From Hydnum rufescens UP504 (Eukaryota; Basidiomycota; Agaricomycetes; Cantharellales; Hydnaceae), in NCBI GenBank assembly GCA_014904985.1, contig MU128983.1, forward strand, positions 183,424-247,423: a stretch of DNA of 64,000 bases, written 5' to 3'. Within the stretch, counting starts at the first letter, position 1. Each line of letters starts with the position of its first letter. The notes beneath the pieces were generated by a model. That model made no database searches. It was given only the letters and a program-made list of their open reading frames with translations, and was not told the DNA's origin. Below, piece after piece: positions 24,100 through 36,236 of this stretch. The position numbers and the translations under genes were made by a program.

Positions 24100-24289
24100 T
24101 TTCAAACAAGTATCTATAAATTCGTGCAGCGGGATCAGCACACAACTGCAGATGAGCAGGAATACATATGCACATCCTCCTGAAAATTAAAAAAGCGCAC
24201 GGCCCTCATGGATGCCGTTGTGAGCATCGATACCGTCGAAATGAACCGAAGTTTGTAAACCGAAGAATTCAAGTCAGTCGAAGGCAGGC

Positions 24290-25720
24290 GTCTCATTTAT
24301 TTATAACCTCCTAGGAGTGCCCGAAACTTACCTGCGGATCTGGATCTGGAACGGAGGATGTCCTACACTGTATGTTAGAGATGGTTACTACTATGAAGGT
24401 CCGAAAGGATATGACACCATCGGGGAGTCGATTCGCTTTGGAATATGGATTGACAAACAATGGGTACATAGATGACGACAGGTCATGGAGAGCACTGAAG
24501 GCTCAGATCTTGAAGCACCCATGAAACCTCGAGACGTACGGGAACCCGGCCTTTCGAGGGTAGTCTGAATGGCCTGCGGGTAAATTTTCGCCATAATTAT
24601 CAGGAAGGCTCTTCGGGCTCATTTGATAATCAGGCCAAGTGACGCTGAGGGTAGTGTTGGCAGATTTCGAATTGTTATGTGAAGGTCCAGGAAGAAAGAC
24701 GCACTGAAAGGTGTAGGGACCTGTCGGGACTGACAGAATTCTATAGAGCGAAGAGAAAATCCCAAGTCCTCTCCAGCTCCCAGCCGGTTTTGATAGTACG
24801 GGTGCCGTTAAAATAAGATGGCATCAAGACGTTCCTTGCTAGATCGACATTGCGGATGGGGCGTTACGCGAGCATTGCCGCTACTGTAATATATATTTGG
24901 GACATTCGCATCTAGGCCCACATTGATCCATGAAGACTTGGGGTCCCGTTCGCATGTCAGGAGGTCCGCAACGCGCCGCAGTCACAAAGTTCTCAATGTC
25001 GCGTTCACAAGGGTCGGACAGACCAAAGATGGATGAATTCGGTCGCGGACACCGGGTTGAGGTTGTCAGCGGCATCGTCGGAAGGAAATATCAACAAGAT
25101 GTGACCAAGATAGGGTCCTAGCTGTAGCCTCACTAGCATCAGGCAGCACTCGACCCTCAGAGGTTGAGACTACAAATAAGGTAGAAGCTCGGTGCGCTTG
25201 GGGCTGGAAAACGGACCTTTGAAATTCTGCCCGGCGACAGCTTTTGAAGCAGGGAGCCCAGTTGGAACGAGTCGCATGAGTGAAAATTGCAGTAGAAGGG
25301 GCCCGCCCATCAAGGCCGCCCATGTCCTTCGTCTCGTCCGAGAACGACACGAGGGTATGGAAGAACTGTGAGACAATACTGCGAAGGAGAGGTGGGATAT
25401 GGAACTCGTCGAGGCCTTCAAATCCCGTGCCACGTTCCTCTCAAGCGCACGATCGAGTGCAACCGGAGGAGACATGGAGTTCCAAGAATTTTCGGGATCT
25501 CCGAATAGCTTGTAGCTGAAGAATTGCGGTACACCCGGAACATATTTCTGGCCTTGGCCGGTCCCACAGAAAATTGCGATGAACTGGAGTGGAGTCCCGA
25601 CACGTCCTGGATGGCATCAGTCTTCATAGCGAGCACTTGATGGCGTGTCATGCATCTCATAGGTATCTGCCAGGGCCTTTCAATTCCTAAGTTCAACCAT
25701 GGGTGGGACATGTTTACACA
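24290..25720 (-). other. Unrecognised minus-strand gene, copy in unit 1
   Basis: The segment is kept in both unit 1 and unit 2 (34180-35610) with coding-like minus-strand blocks. Translated blocks include TPLQFIAIFCGTGQGQKYVP, GVPQFFSYKLFGDPENSWNS, LSFADETKD-like and AIFTHATRSNWAPCFKSC upstream, then FLPGPSHNNSKSANTTLSVT and WPDYQMSPKSLPDNYGENLP nearer the 3' end. The frame changes several times, so it is either many-exon or decayed. The Asn/Ser/Thr-rich 3' part hints at a glycosylated secreted protein. I do not recognise the family. Confidence 0.35.
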
Positions 25721-26344
25721 ACCGGGCTCGTCATATGTGCAGAATGGTTAAAGTTGGAGAGACGAAGTCACTCACAGTCCCCGATTCGTGTGAAACACCT
25801 TTGGTAATTTCAAATAGGGAAGGGTCAAGTGGGGTATGCTTGGACTAGAGTCCCGAATTCGAGGCAACTCAGTATCAATGTTTGTACGCATAGACACTGT
25901 GATTAGACCGTGATGTGTGACATATGGGACATGTGTGACGAGGACCTAACCTATCAAGACGAGCGCACTACCAACGATGTTTATGCCTGACCTTGGAGTC
26001 CTCTCGTGGTTTTGCAAGTGTTTACTTCTGGCACCTGCAACGTCCCGGAAATAGCTGGAATCTCGAGAGCTTCTGACCTCTCAGCTTTACAGGTGTGGGC
26101 GCCATCTCCAATGCACCATTGCGTCTCCGATGTTGCGGTATCGTCCTCTAGGAGGGCTCCAGTTTATGAGCTTATGGGGGCTGCTTATCTTGGTTTCCTT
26201 TGAAGGCCTCGATGGTCCATGCACAACAAAATTTGCTTTTGTTTGATTCGATCGTCCCGACGTTCAATATGATAACCCATTTTCCTATAAAGATACTATC
26301 TCTCCGCATTCCTCTCTTCATCCCCTCGCAAGAGAAGCCCCGGA

Positions 26345-27667
26345 ATGTTCAAATGTATGATCTGCCTCTCCCCAGAAGATGATATTGGCGCGACACCATG
26401 TGGTCACATTTTTTGCATTCGATGCCTTGGTTGACACCCCGAATACAGACCTTCGTGTCCCAAATGCAGACGACCATGCGTTATGGAACTTGTTTTAAAA
26501 CTGCATGCCGACTTCGACGATGAGACCGCCACCCTCAAATGTCCCGCTCTTGTCCACGACCCATTCGTTCCTGGGCGTTGAGAATGGAGATACATCGAAG
26601 GATGACGGGAGTAATGGCATTAACGAAACCGCGGGAATTGATGCCCTTACGAATATAGCACACCATTTGACCCTCGACGTGGACGATGTATTTTCGCGAG
26701 TGCCTGGGATAGTCGAGCTTGAATCTATGAAGCAAGAAGAGGAAGAGGACGACAACGTGTTTCTCCAACCCTCTCGATCTACTCTTGGTGCCTTCAGTCA
26801 AGATGGTCAAAATGACGCCGCTGCTAGAGCACTGGCTGTAAAGGTATGTCCCCTTCTTATCTATCGCCGAGTGACCAACAAACTCAAAAAAAAAAATCAT
26901 GGCCATGCAAACAGATGTCCTTGATGACGCTAGTTACCAGACTCACTTTTCTCCTCACTCGCCTCCAATACTCGGCCCGCCTTACGAAATTCACCCAGGA
27001 GATAACATCATCCCTCAGCGACGTGACAAACAAGGCCGGACACATGATAACGCTAGACAATGATGTTGATCGTGCGACAAGGGAGCGCGACGCGAAGCGA
27101 TATTAGTACATTGCAGCCAGCGAATGAGAGTTCAATCGGTAGACTTCCAATCTTTCTCGGGTCTGAGGACATCGGAATTAGATGGGCTTCCCGCCCTCTG
27201 ATTAACTGTTGGGGGACGGGAGACAGTTGCTGATGATCCTTCGTCTCCAGACACAGAATGTGTAAGAACGTGAAAGAGGACTATTGGACGAAGCAGCTGG
27301 AGTTCGCTCAGGAACGAGAGGTAAACTCGATACAGATCACACGGTTGGAGGGTGTTGTGAGCTACTGGCTCGGTTTCCCCCCTCTAAAAAAATCAAACTA
27401 ATGAGGCTGTAGGTCAATGCGATGAGGAGCAGGGCAGACAAGTATGAAGCCAAGGTAAGACTGTTTCTATTTTTTAATCGCATATCGTGTATTCCAACTT
27501 AAGAAGTTGTCTTTCTGTAGTTTATCGCCCTAGGAGGTGAACGTGGTCCAGATGAGGAGTCGGAATCCTGGGAAGGGAGGAATATAAACAACGACATAAC
27601 GAAATCGATGCCTAACGTGTTTCCAGAGGTTGGCGGACTGCCACCACGTAAGCGTGCCTGCGAGTGA
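26345..27667 (+). pseudogene. RING-finger/coiled-coil (TRAIP-like E3) gene, copy 1, broken
   Basis: The start MFKCMICLSPEDDIGATPCG, then HIFCIRCLG, and after an in-frame TGA (about 26438) the CPKC end of a C3HC4 RING are all visible. Next come an acidic stretch (GIVELESMKQEEEEDD) in a shifted frame (shift near 26577), and a coiled-coil exon set: LTKFTQEITSSLSDVTNKAG, DYWTKQLEFAQERE, RADKYEAKF, ending in a basic PPRKRACE. Layout and length resemble TRAIP-type nuclear RING E3 ligases. Two more stops (TAG, TGA) lie at about 27104 and 27124, where the 3' fragment at 55,220 has CAG and CGA. The first TGA is shared with copy 2 and so predates the duplication. Confidence 0.65.
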
Positions 27668-28310
27668 GGCCCTCCCGTGAAGCTATAGTTGGGAAATAGA
27701 CCGTGTCGTTATAGTTTCCGAGGGCACTTACCTTCAAAACATTATTCAACGTCGGCTCGATACATACGCCGACATACACTGATACTCGGCCAGAGACTCG
27801 GTGCAAACAATCTACTCGGATGTTCAAAACAACTTGACGGCACAAACGGGGCATGTAGGCACGGTGATGATCTCTCTAGCCTCACTGAATCCCTCACGAA
27901 GTATTTCATCAGCCAAGGGGTGATAGGGACTCAAGAATTTCGTCCTCTACCGTGCAATGCAATGAGCTTGTCACGCCGTTTTGTACTTTCGTGACCACCC
28001 CCGAGGCTTGTTCCAGGATATCACCCTTGCCCCCACTTTCTACACCGGAGAGCTCGGCATCTGCTGCGGCGGGGACAGACGCCTTGTTATCATGCTCGGC
28101 GAGGACGGTTTTAAACACAAAGAGCTTTGGGTCTGGCATCCGTGGTGCCTTAAGAGCAATTGTAGGTTTCGAAAGCAAATGTCATTTCTCCCAATACTCC
28201 GCTAAGGAAAATCTAGTCTTGTCATATCTGGCCCCCCCCATTCGCGTCGGGAGAGGGAGGAATACGTATCGAGTGCAGTTTCCGATAGTATCTGAAAAAT
28301 GAATTTGAAG
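27668..28310 (-). other. Unrecognised minus-strand coding-like piece, copy in unit 1
   Basis: The minus strand holds an open block with MPDPKLFVFKTVLAEHDNKA and SVPAAADAELSGVESGG, conserved at 55775-56400 with the same start and a frameshifted end. Two further blocks in other frames are also conserved between copies. I do not recognise the family. It sits head-to-head with the AlaX-like gene, so a shared promoter is likely. Confidence 0.3.
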
Positions 28311-28573
28311 ATGAATTTGAGCTAGGTGTTTATGTAAACATTGCATGCGCCGTATAGTTGCTTAGAAAGTCACTATCGCATCAAACGCTTGCCCCCTACG
28401 TCACAATTATTGTACCCAAACCCGTCTGCCCCGCTGAACTTCCTCATCGTATTCCCCTAATTCCCGCTTGCATCCCTTTGCCGCCACCACATGTATTTAG
28501 GTACAGTATACCGCTCTCGGCGCCTTCTACGCGTACGCCGTCTACAAATCAGATTCTCTCTCAAACGATTGCC

Positions 28574-29577
28574 ATGGCGGCAATCCGAGTCGGGGAACAA
28601 GCTTGTCAGCGGGACTCGTATCTCAAAGTCCTCGATACCGTGGTGGTTTCTTGCGTGCCGGTGACTGCTTCGGTGCGAACTGGGACACTTCCTCCAACAA
28701 CTAAATCGTCCAGGAAAGGACCCTCGAAGCAACTGAAAAGGGGGCTTTCAAAAAGAAGGGCTTGCATGGGAGAATCCATTCCCTCCTACTGCCAAGCCGT
28801 TGTGGGAGATCGAGTTTGGAGATACCGTTCTCTTTCCTGAAGGTGCATCTCCGCCATTCTCGTGATTTGTGCATCCTTTCTGGGGCAGGAAATCTATTGA
28901 GTGCTAATAATAGGCTAAGAATAGGGGCTGGCCAACCAACAGACCATGGTATGCTCACCTCACATCTCCGACAATAGATCACACACTGCAGGTCCCTATC
29001 ACGCGTATAAATCGGCATGGCCTGCGCGCCGTGCATTTCTCGCCCATCCCTCTAGATGTGGGCACATCCGTCACGCAGCACGTCGATTTCGACAGAGGGA
29101 TGGACCACATGCAACAGCACACTGGACAACATCTGCTCTCCGCAATCATGGACACTTACGAGGGGCTAGAGACCCTTGGCTGGAGCATGGGCGCATCCAT
29201 TAGCCTCACGGACGATGACGTCGCGCCGAATATGAATCTCGTCGAGCTTGGGCGCAAGCCGACTGATGAAGAGATAGATGAGATCCAGAGGAGGTGCAAC
29301 GAAGTGATACCGCGAAACGTCCGCATTACTGTCGATACACCGGAAGACGCCAAGATTGATTCATTGCCTTCCGATTACGATGTTAAGAAAGAGGTGGCGC
29401 GAGTCATCAAAATAGACGGTATAGATGAGAAAACGTAGGTGTCCCCCTCTTTTGACACTAATGACTGCCGAAAAATGATACCAATGTCCATTCAGATGCT
29501 GTGGCACACATCTCTCCCAGACGTCGCACATCCCCCTCTTGTTATTACATCACACGCAGCCCATCCGGGTACCAACA
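28574..29577 (+). pseudogene. Alanyl-tRNA editing (AlaX-like) gene, copy A, 3' truncated
   Basis: The ATG at 28574 begins MAAIRVGEQACQRDSYLKVL and VVVSC. An exon with EIEFGDTVLFPEG follows, then AGQPTDHG. The main exon (about 28992-29436) has VHFSPIPLDVGTSVTQHVDF, the metal-binding signature DHMQQHTGQHLLSAIM (HxxxH) and IDEIQRRCNEVIPRNVRITV. The last visible exon supplies TCCGTHLS, the second metal-ligand motif. This is the layout of AlaX/AARSD1 trans-editing proteins, which hydrolyse Ser- or Gly-mischarged tRNA-Ala. The C-terminal part (NTRLYFAAGARAV in copy B) is missing: at about 29577 the sequence runs into the leader of the next NLR unit. A one-base shift in the KKKGLAWENP region is also likely. 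Confidence 0.75.
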
Positions 29578-30000
29578 ACTATCCACTGGTCCCAAGAGGA
29601 GCCTAGGGCACAGAGGTCCGGGGAATTGTACAAACACAGGGAATATGAAAGTGGAAACGTCCATGGCCCCAGACCTCGAACTCCATCGTCCAGAGACATC
29701 ACGTCCGAAATCGGTTGGAGTTTTACATTTTATCAGGCGCGGTTGATTTTATCTTCCTCATGAGGATTACATCACGATTTGGTTTCATATGCGCGGATTT
29801 GTAGGCAGCTGGCTAGGTCCCTCGGGGAAGGTGCTGACTCCCGTTTCCTTTTCTTCCTCTCTGAATAGGGTTAGTTCATTGACTGAAGGAGTCTGAAGCG
29901 GCAATTATGTAATCGCTTCATTGCTGCGGTTTAGACATTAGTCTTCACCGTTCTGCTACATTTTCTAAACCGATCAGGATTTCCCCTTGGTTCCCACCTC

Positions 30001-33000
30001 ATGCCACGGAACCAACACTTCTCTATACGTGAGTTTCCCTCCGATTCCCTGCCGCTCTACTTATCGTGTGTTCCAGATACTGGCAGAGGGGGCGATGGGG
30101 TTGGGGAAGCTGCCGGTGTTGGTGGCCATGGAGGGGACATTGCTATCAATTTCAACGGTCAGCTCCGCCCTAAGACTTCGCCTTTTGACTGCCCACCCAT
30201 AGTTTATATTGCTCCAGACATGCGAGGATATACGGGCATCGCCCGTTTGATGCCCGTTCGTGCTCGCCATGCCGAGTATAACTCTGCTCGCAAGGATGCC
30301 CCATCGTCATGTCTCGAGGGCACCCGAGTCGATATTTTGGCGGATATTATGTCGTGGTTGGGGCTAACTGATGATAATGCACACCCTGTATATTGGCTCA
30401 ATGGGCTTGCAGGGATTGGCAAGTCAACCATTGCAACGAGTGTCGCCGAGCGAGCAGAGGAGAATGGTGTGCTAGGAGCAACTTTCTTCTTTTCTCGAAA
30501 CGACGCGGCTTTACGCGATCCGCACACCGTCTTTCCCACGCTCGCCTTCCAACTCGCAAATTCTGACAACCGATTCAAGTCCGTTATCGTGGAGGTCCTC
30601 AAAGAAGATGAAGGAATTGAGGATAGAAGTCTATTGCGTCAGGTGGAGGGTTTAATCGTGAACCCACTTCTCCGGATCCGTCGGAACCAGCGTCCCACAC
30701 TCATCATCCTTGATGCCCTCGATGAATGTGAGAAAAAAGGTGCTTCGGACATTCTACGACTTCTGTTCTCCCATGCAACTCGAGTGCCATTCCTTCGCAT
30801 CTTCGTCACCAGCAGACCCGAGTTCCACATCTCAGTCGTATTCAACCGGTTCGAGAATTACGCCAAGACAATTCTTCATAACGTCGAAGCATCCGTTATC
30901 CAGCAGGATATCGCCCTTTATATTCGAACAGAGTTGGCAAAGATTCCTCAGAGACTGGGTCTTCCCATGCCTGCGGACTGGACCACAGAAGCCGAGAAGC
31001 ATGCATTAGTGGAGAGGTCAGGAAAACTGTTCATTTTCGCTGCTATATGTATCCGATTCATTGGGGACGATCGTGTGTTGGCTCCCCGTGAGCATCTGGC
31101 TCTTATCCTCGGCACTCAACCCCTCGAAAGTGTAGACCTGTCAGAAGTGACACCATACAAGGAGCTGGACCTTCTTTATATGAGGCTGCTCCGCCAATCG
31201 TTGTCCGATTCGAATCCGCGTCTGATTCAGGATCGGTTCCAGATCGTTGTTGGTAGTATTGTGCTGCTGCGGCAGCCCCTCCCGCTTCGTTCCTTGGCAG
31301 TCTTCGTCGAGAACAGTGTCGGGACAGTGAGTAACGTGTTACGCCACCTTCAATCTGTCATAATCCCTCCATATGACGAAAATGAGGCACCTCGTATCTA
31401 TCATCCTTCCTTCATTGACTTCATCACCAACCCTTCGCGATGCTCGATGGCCGGATTCTTGATCACTGCAGTTCCAGTGCAAGAGCGGCGGCACACCCTG
31501 CGATGCTTCCGCCTGATGGAGATGTGCCTCAAACGAGATGTGGCTGGGATCAAAGATCCGTCGCTGTTGAATAGCGAGGTTGATGGATTTGAAGCCAAGG
31601 TGGCAAGTGCGCTGCCTGCGGAGGTACAATATGCGTGTCAATTTTGGGGATCGCATCTGTCACGTGTTGAGATTGGAGATGCAAAGGTGATGGAGATGCT
31701 GGAGGAATTCGCGATGCGGTCGATTTTGTGGTGGATAGAGGCAATGAGCCTGCTTGGAAGTATCCACACTGCAGCAAGCTCTGTTCGGGAGGTGCACCGA
31801 TGGGCAGTATGTACCTTTATTGTTCATTTCTAGATGACCCCCTGATTTGATGATGATGCGGATAATAGGTGAATTCAAAATGCAAAATGACCCTCATTAC
31901 CCTGCTGGCCGATGCACGGCATTTCATTCTTGCTCATGCCGAAGTCATAAGAGCAAGTGCACTTCACACATACCATTCTGCATTGCCATTTACTCCTCAT
32001 GACACTGCATTATACAAAGTATATTGGAAAGAGATGAGGCATTCTGCTCCAAGGGATTGACCCTCAATGGCCACAGGTCCTGGCCACTTTCAGTGGCCAT
32101 CATTGCCAGATTTCCTCCATTGCCTGTTCAAAAGATGGGCTGCAACTGGCATCAGGCTCCTTTGACAAGTCCATAAAGTTGTGGGATATTACATCAGGTT
32201 TGCTCATTGCAACCCTAGAAGGCCATACTAGCATAGTTAATTCTGTGGCATTTTCACCTGATGGCAATCAACTGGCCTCGGGTTCCTCTGATTCATCTGT
32301 CCGGTTGTGGGATGCTACTTCTGGCATCCCCACTGGTGTGCTAAAAGGTCATTTGGAGGCTGTTCAGAGTGTGGTATTTTCACCAACTGGGTCTAGATTG
32401 GCATCAGGCTCCCATGACCATTCTGTATACTTGTGGGATGCTATATTGGGTGTCCTCATTACAATCTTAGAAGGACATACTGGCAGGGTTAATTCTGTTG
32501 CATTTTCACCTGATGGCTCACAACTGGCATCAGGCTCATCAGACTCTTCTATATGGTTGTGGGATGCTACATTGGGCACACCTATCACAATACTAGGAGG
32601 CAACACTGGTCACATCCATTGCATTGTGTTTTCTCCTGATGGCTCACAACTGGCAGGCTCTGATGACACCTCTGTCCAGTTGTGGGACAGCACATCTGCC
32701 ACCCCCATTGTTCTCCTAAGAGGCCATGCTGATTCAGTTCTTTCTGTTGCATTTTCACCAGATGGGATGCAGCTGGCATCTGGTTCCAAGGATGGATTGA
32801 TACAAATATGGGATGCCACATCTGGCACACCTGTTACCACCCTAAGGGATGATGCTAGGGGTGAGGTTCCCTCTGTTGTGTTTACACCAGATGGATTGCT
32901 ATTGGCTGCCCACTCCTATACCCTATCTGTCACAGTCTCATCTGTCCAACTGTGGGATGTCACATTGGACCCCCCCATTGCATCACAAGAAGACCATTCA

Positions 33001-33975
33001 GATCAAATCTTTAGTATTCTTACATTTTCACCTGATGGCTTTCAACTGGCCTCAGGCTCCAGAGACTGTTCCATTCAGCTGTGGGATGCCATATTAGGAA
33101 ATACCAAGGCAACCCTACAAGGCCATACTGCTTCCATTCATTCCCTTGCTTTTTCACCTGATGGGTTGCAACTAGCATCAGCCTCCAAGGATACATCAGT
33201 CCAATTGTGGGATACTGCATTGGGCACATCCCTTGCAATCCTAGAAGGACATACTGACTGGGTTGCTTCTGTTGCATTTTCACCAGATGGTTCACAACTA
33301 GCCTCAGGCTCTGGAGACTGTTCCATTCAGCTGTGGGATGCCATATCAGGTACTGTTGTGGGAATCCTAACAGGTCACTCTGGCCCAGTTTTGTGTGTTG
33401 CATTTTCCCCAGATGGTTTGCAACTGGCCTCAGGGTCTGGGGACAATTCCATGTGGCTGTGGGATACCATATTGGGCACATCTATTGCAGTCCTACCAGT
33501 AACATGTTATTCTGGCTTTGTTCACTCTGTTGCATTTTCATCAGATGGTTCACAACTGGCTTCAGTTTCACATGACCCAGCTGCCTGGATACCAGAGGCC
33601 ACACCAAGCATATCCATTCCAATCCCAGGCCAGTACCACCAAGTTGAGGTGATCCATGGCACTGCATTTTCAAGTGACACAAAGACCACCCTATGGGATT
33701 TGACTTCCCAACCTCCTTGCTGCTTAGATTCTGAGTTACCTGCTGTAATGGAACCATCTTCTGTCAGCTTGATTTCCCCCATTTGGTCTTGTCATGGTCA
33801 GTGGATAACTGTCCAACAATTTCCAGGTAGTCACATTAGGCGTATCTGCTATATTCCTCTCTCTTATATCCGTGATGTTTATGTTCAAGTGGTGGCCTCC
33901 CCCCTTCAGTCTCGGGTGGCAGTTGCATGTATCAATGGCCATGTTATCCTTCTCAACACTCAGAATTGTATATAG
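30001..33975 (+). pseudogene. NACHT-WD40 NLR, copy 2, broken by an 8-bp deletion
   Basis: Exons 30001-30028, 30077-31806 and 31869-33975 align with the intact copy. The N-terminus MPRNQHFSI plus HTGRGGDGVGEAAGVGGHGG, the NACHT motifs GLAGIGKST and LIILDALDEC, and the WD40 repeats are all present. Near 32045 the bases that encode the I-R-V of HSIRVLQG in copy 1 are reduced by 8, giving SAPRD and a stop at about 32058. The WD40 frame is then open again to 33975. The gene could still make a 650-residue NACHT protein without a sensor. The WD40 part has one more long insertion-type blade difference (SYTLSVTVSSVQLWDV) relative to copy 1. Confidence 0.82.
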
Positions 33976-34179
33976 TTTCAAACAAGTGTCTATAAATTTG
34001 TGCAGAGGGATCAGCACACAACTGCAGATGAACAGCAATACATATGCACATCCTCCTGAAAATTAAAAAAAGCCCACAGCCCTCATAAATGCCATTGTGA
34101 AGATCCATACTGTTGAAATGAACCGAGGCCTGTAAACTAAAGAACTCAAGTCAGTTGAAGGCAGGCATCTCATTTATTT

Positions 34180-35610
34180 ATAACCTCCTAGGGGTGCCCG
34201 CAACTTACCTGTGGATCTGGGTATGGAACCGAGGATGCCCTATACTGTATGTTAGAGATGGTTACTACTCTGAAGCTCCGAAAGGATATCACACCATCAG
34301 GGAGGTGATTTGCTTTGGAATATGGATTGACAAACAATGGGTGCATAGATGATGACAGGCCATGGAGAGCACTGAAATCTTAGATCTTGGAGGCTCCCAT
34401 AAAATCTTGGGACATATGGGAACCAGACCTTTGGAGGGTAGTCTAAATGGCCTGCAGGGTAAATTTTCGACATAATTACCAGGAAGGCTCTTCGGGCTCA
34501 CTTGATAATCAGGCCAAGTAACATTGAGGGTTGCGTTGGCATATTTCAAATTGTTATATGAAGGTCCAGGAGGAAAAGACGCACTGAAAGGCAAACATGG
34601 GGCGAAGAGAAGGCGATCACATAGGAACCTGTCCAGACTGACAGAATTCCATAGAGCGAAGGGAACATCTCAAGTCCTTTCCAGCTTCCAGCCAGTTTTG
34701 ATAGTACAGGTGCCATTAAAATAAGATGGCATCAAGCATCAAGACGTTCCTTGGTAGATCGATGGGCCGTTACACGAGCATTGCTGCTAATATATATTTG
34801 GGACATTCGCATCTAGGCCCACATTGACCCATGCAGACTTGCGGTTCCGTTCGCATGTCAGGAACCCCGCAATGTGCTGCAGTCACAAAGTTCTCAATGT
34901 CGCATTCACAAGGGTCAGACAGACCAAGGATGAATGAATTCGATCGTGGACACCCGGTTGACATTGTCAGCGACATCCTCGGGAGGAAATATCAAGAACA
35001 TGCGACCAAGATAGGGTCCTAGCTGTTGCCTCACTAGCATCAGGCACCACTTGACCCTCTGAGGTTGAGACTGCAAATAAGGTAGAAGCTCGGTGCGCTT
35101 GGGGCTGGAAAACGGACATTTGGAATTCTGCCCAGTGACAGCTTTTGAAGCAGGGAGCCCAGTTGGAACGAGTCGCATGAGTGAAAATTGCAGTAGAAGG
35201 GGCCCGCCCATCAAGTCTGCCCATGTCCTTCGTCTCATCTGAGAATGACATGAGGGCATGGAAGAACTGTGAGACAATACTGCAAAGGGGAGGTGGGATA
35301 TGGAACTCGTCAAGGCCTTCAAATCCCATGCCATGTTCCTCTCAAGCACATGATCAAGTGCAACTGGAGGAGACATGGAGTTCCAAGAATTTTTGGGATC
35401 TCCGAATAGCTTGTAGCTGAGGAATTGCGGTACACCCAGAACATATTTCTGGCCTTGGCCGTTCCCACAGAAAATTGCGATGAACTGGAGTGGAGTCCTG
35501 ACACGTCCTGGATGGCATCAGTCTTCATAGCGAGCGCTTGATGGCGCATCATGCATCTGGTAGGTGTCTTCCAGGGGCTTTCAATTCCTAAATTCAACCA
35601 TGGGTGGGAT
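34180..35610 (-). other. Unrecognised minus-strand gene, copy in unit 2
   Basis: Close copy of 24290-25720, with blocks such as MPFSASFPPGPSYNNLKYAN, TLNVTWPDYQVSPKSLPGN and AIFTHATRSNWAPCFKSCHW. The longest single frame is 153 codons (34915-35376). The frame breaks sit partly at the same places as in unit 1. Family unknown. Confidence 0.35.
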
Positions 35611-36236
35611 GTACTTACACAACCAGGCCTGTCCTATGTGCAGAATGGTTAAAGTTGGAGAGACAAAGTCACTCACAGTCCCCAATTCATGTGAAACACC
35701 TTTGGCAATTTGAATCGCCCAAATAGGGAAGGGTCAAGTGGGGTATGCTTGGACTAGAGTCCCGAGTTCGAGACAACTCACTATCGATGTTTGTACCCAT
35801 AGACACCGTGATTAGACCGTGACGTGTGACATATGGGACATGTGTGATGAGGACCTATCAAGACTGAGCGTGCTACTAACGATGTTTATGCCTGACCTTG
35901 GAGTCCTCTCGCGGTTTTTCAAGGTTCCTGACACTTGCAATGTCCCGGAAATAGCTGGAATCTCGAGAGCTTCTGACCTCTCAGCTTTACAGGTGTGGGC
36001 CATCTCCATTGCAGCTGCGATGTTACGGTATCGTCCTCTAGGAGGGCTCCAGTTTGTGAGCTTATGAGGGCTGCGTATCTTTGTTTCATTCGAAGGCCTC
36101 GATGGTCCATGCACAACAAAATTTGCTTTTGTTTGACCCGATCGTCTCGACGTTCAATATGATAACTCATATCTTCCTATAAAGAGACTATCTCTCCGCA
36201 TTCCTCTCTTCATCCCCTCGCAAGAGAAGCCCCAGA

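Larger units (their letters stand above)
19082..29577 (+). repeat. Tandem unit 1 of an NLR-containing segmental duplication
   Basis: Unit order: leader, NACHT-WD40 NLR (20147-24099), minus-strand unrecognised gene (about 24290-25720), RING/coiled-coil gene (26345-27667), minus-strand unrecognised piece (27668-28310), AlaX-like gene (28574-29577). The same order recurs from 29578 (unit 2, later split by a transposon) and begins again at about 58344 (unit 3). The AlaX-like gene runs straight into the leader of the next unit at about 29577, which marks the duplication junction. Confidence 0.85.

Noticed and set aside
26400..26480. A 19-base intron to remove the TGA in the RING finger
   Set aside because: GTTGAC...CAG is far shorter than any other intron in the window (shortest about 48 bp), and reading without it keeps the CPKC ligands in frame, so a nonsense change is more likely.
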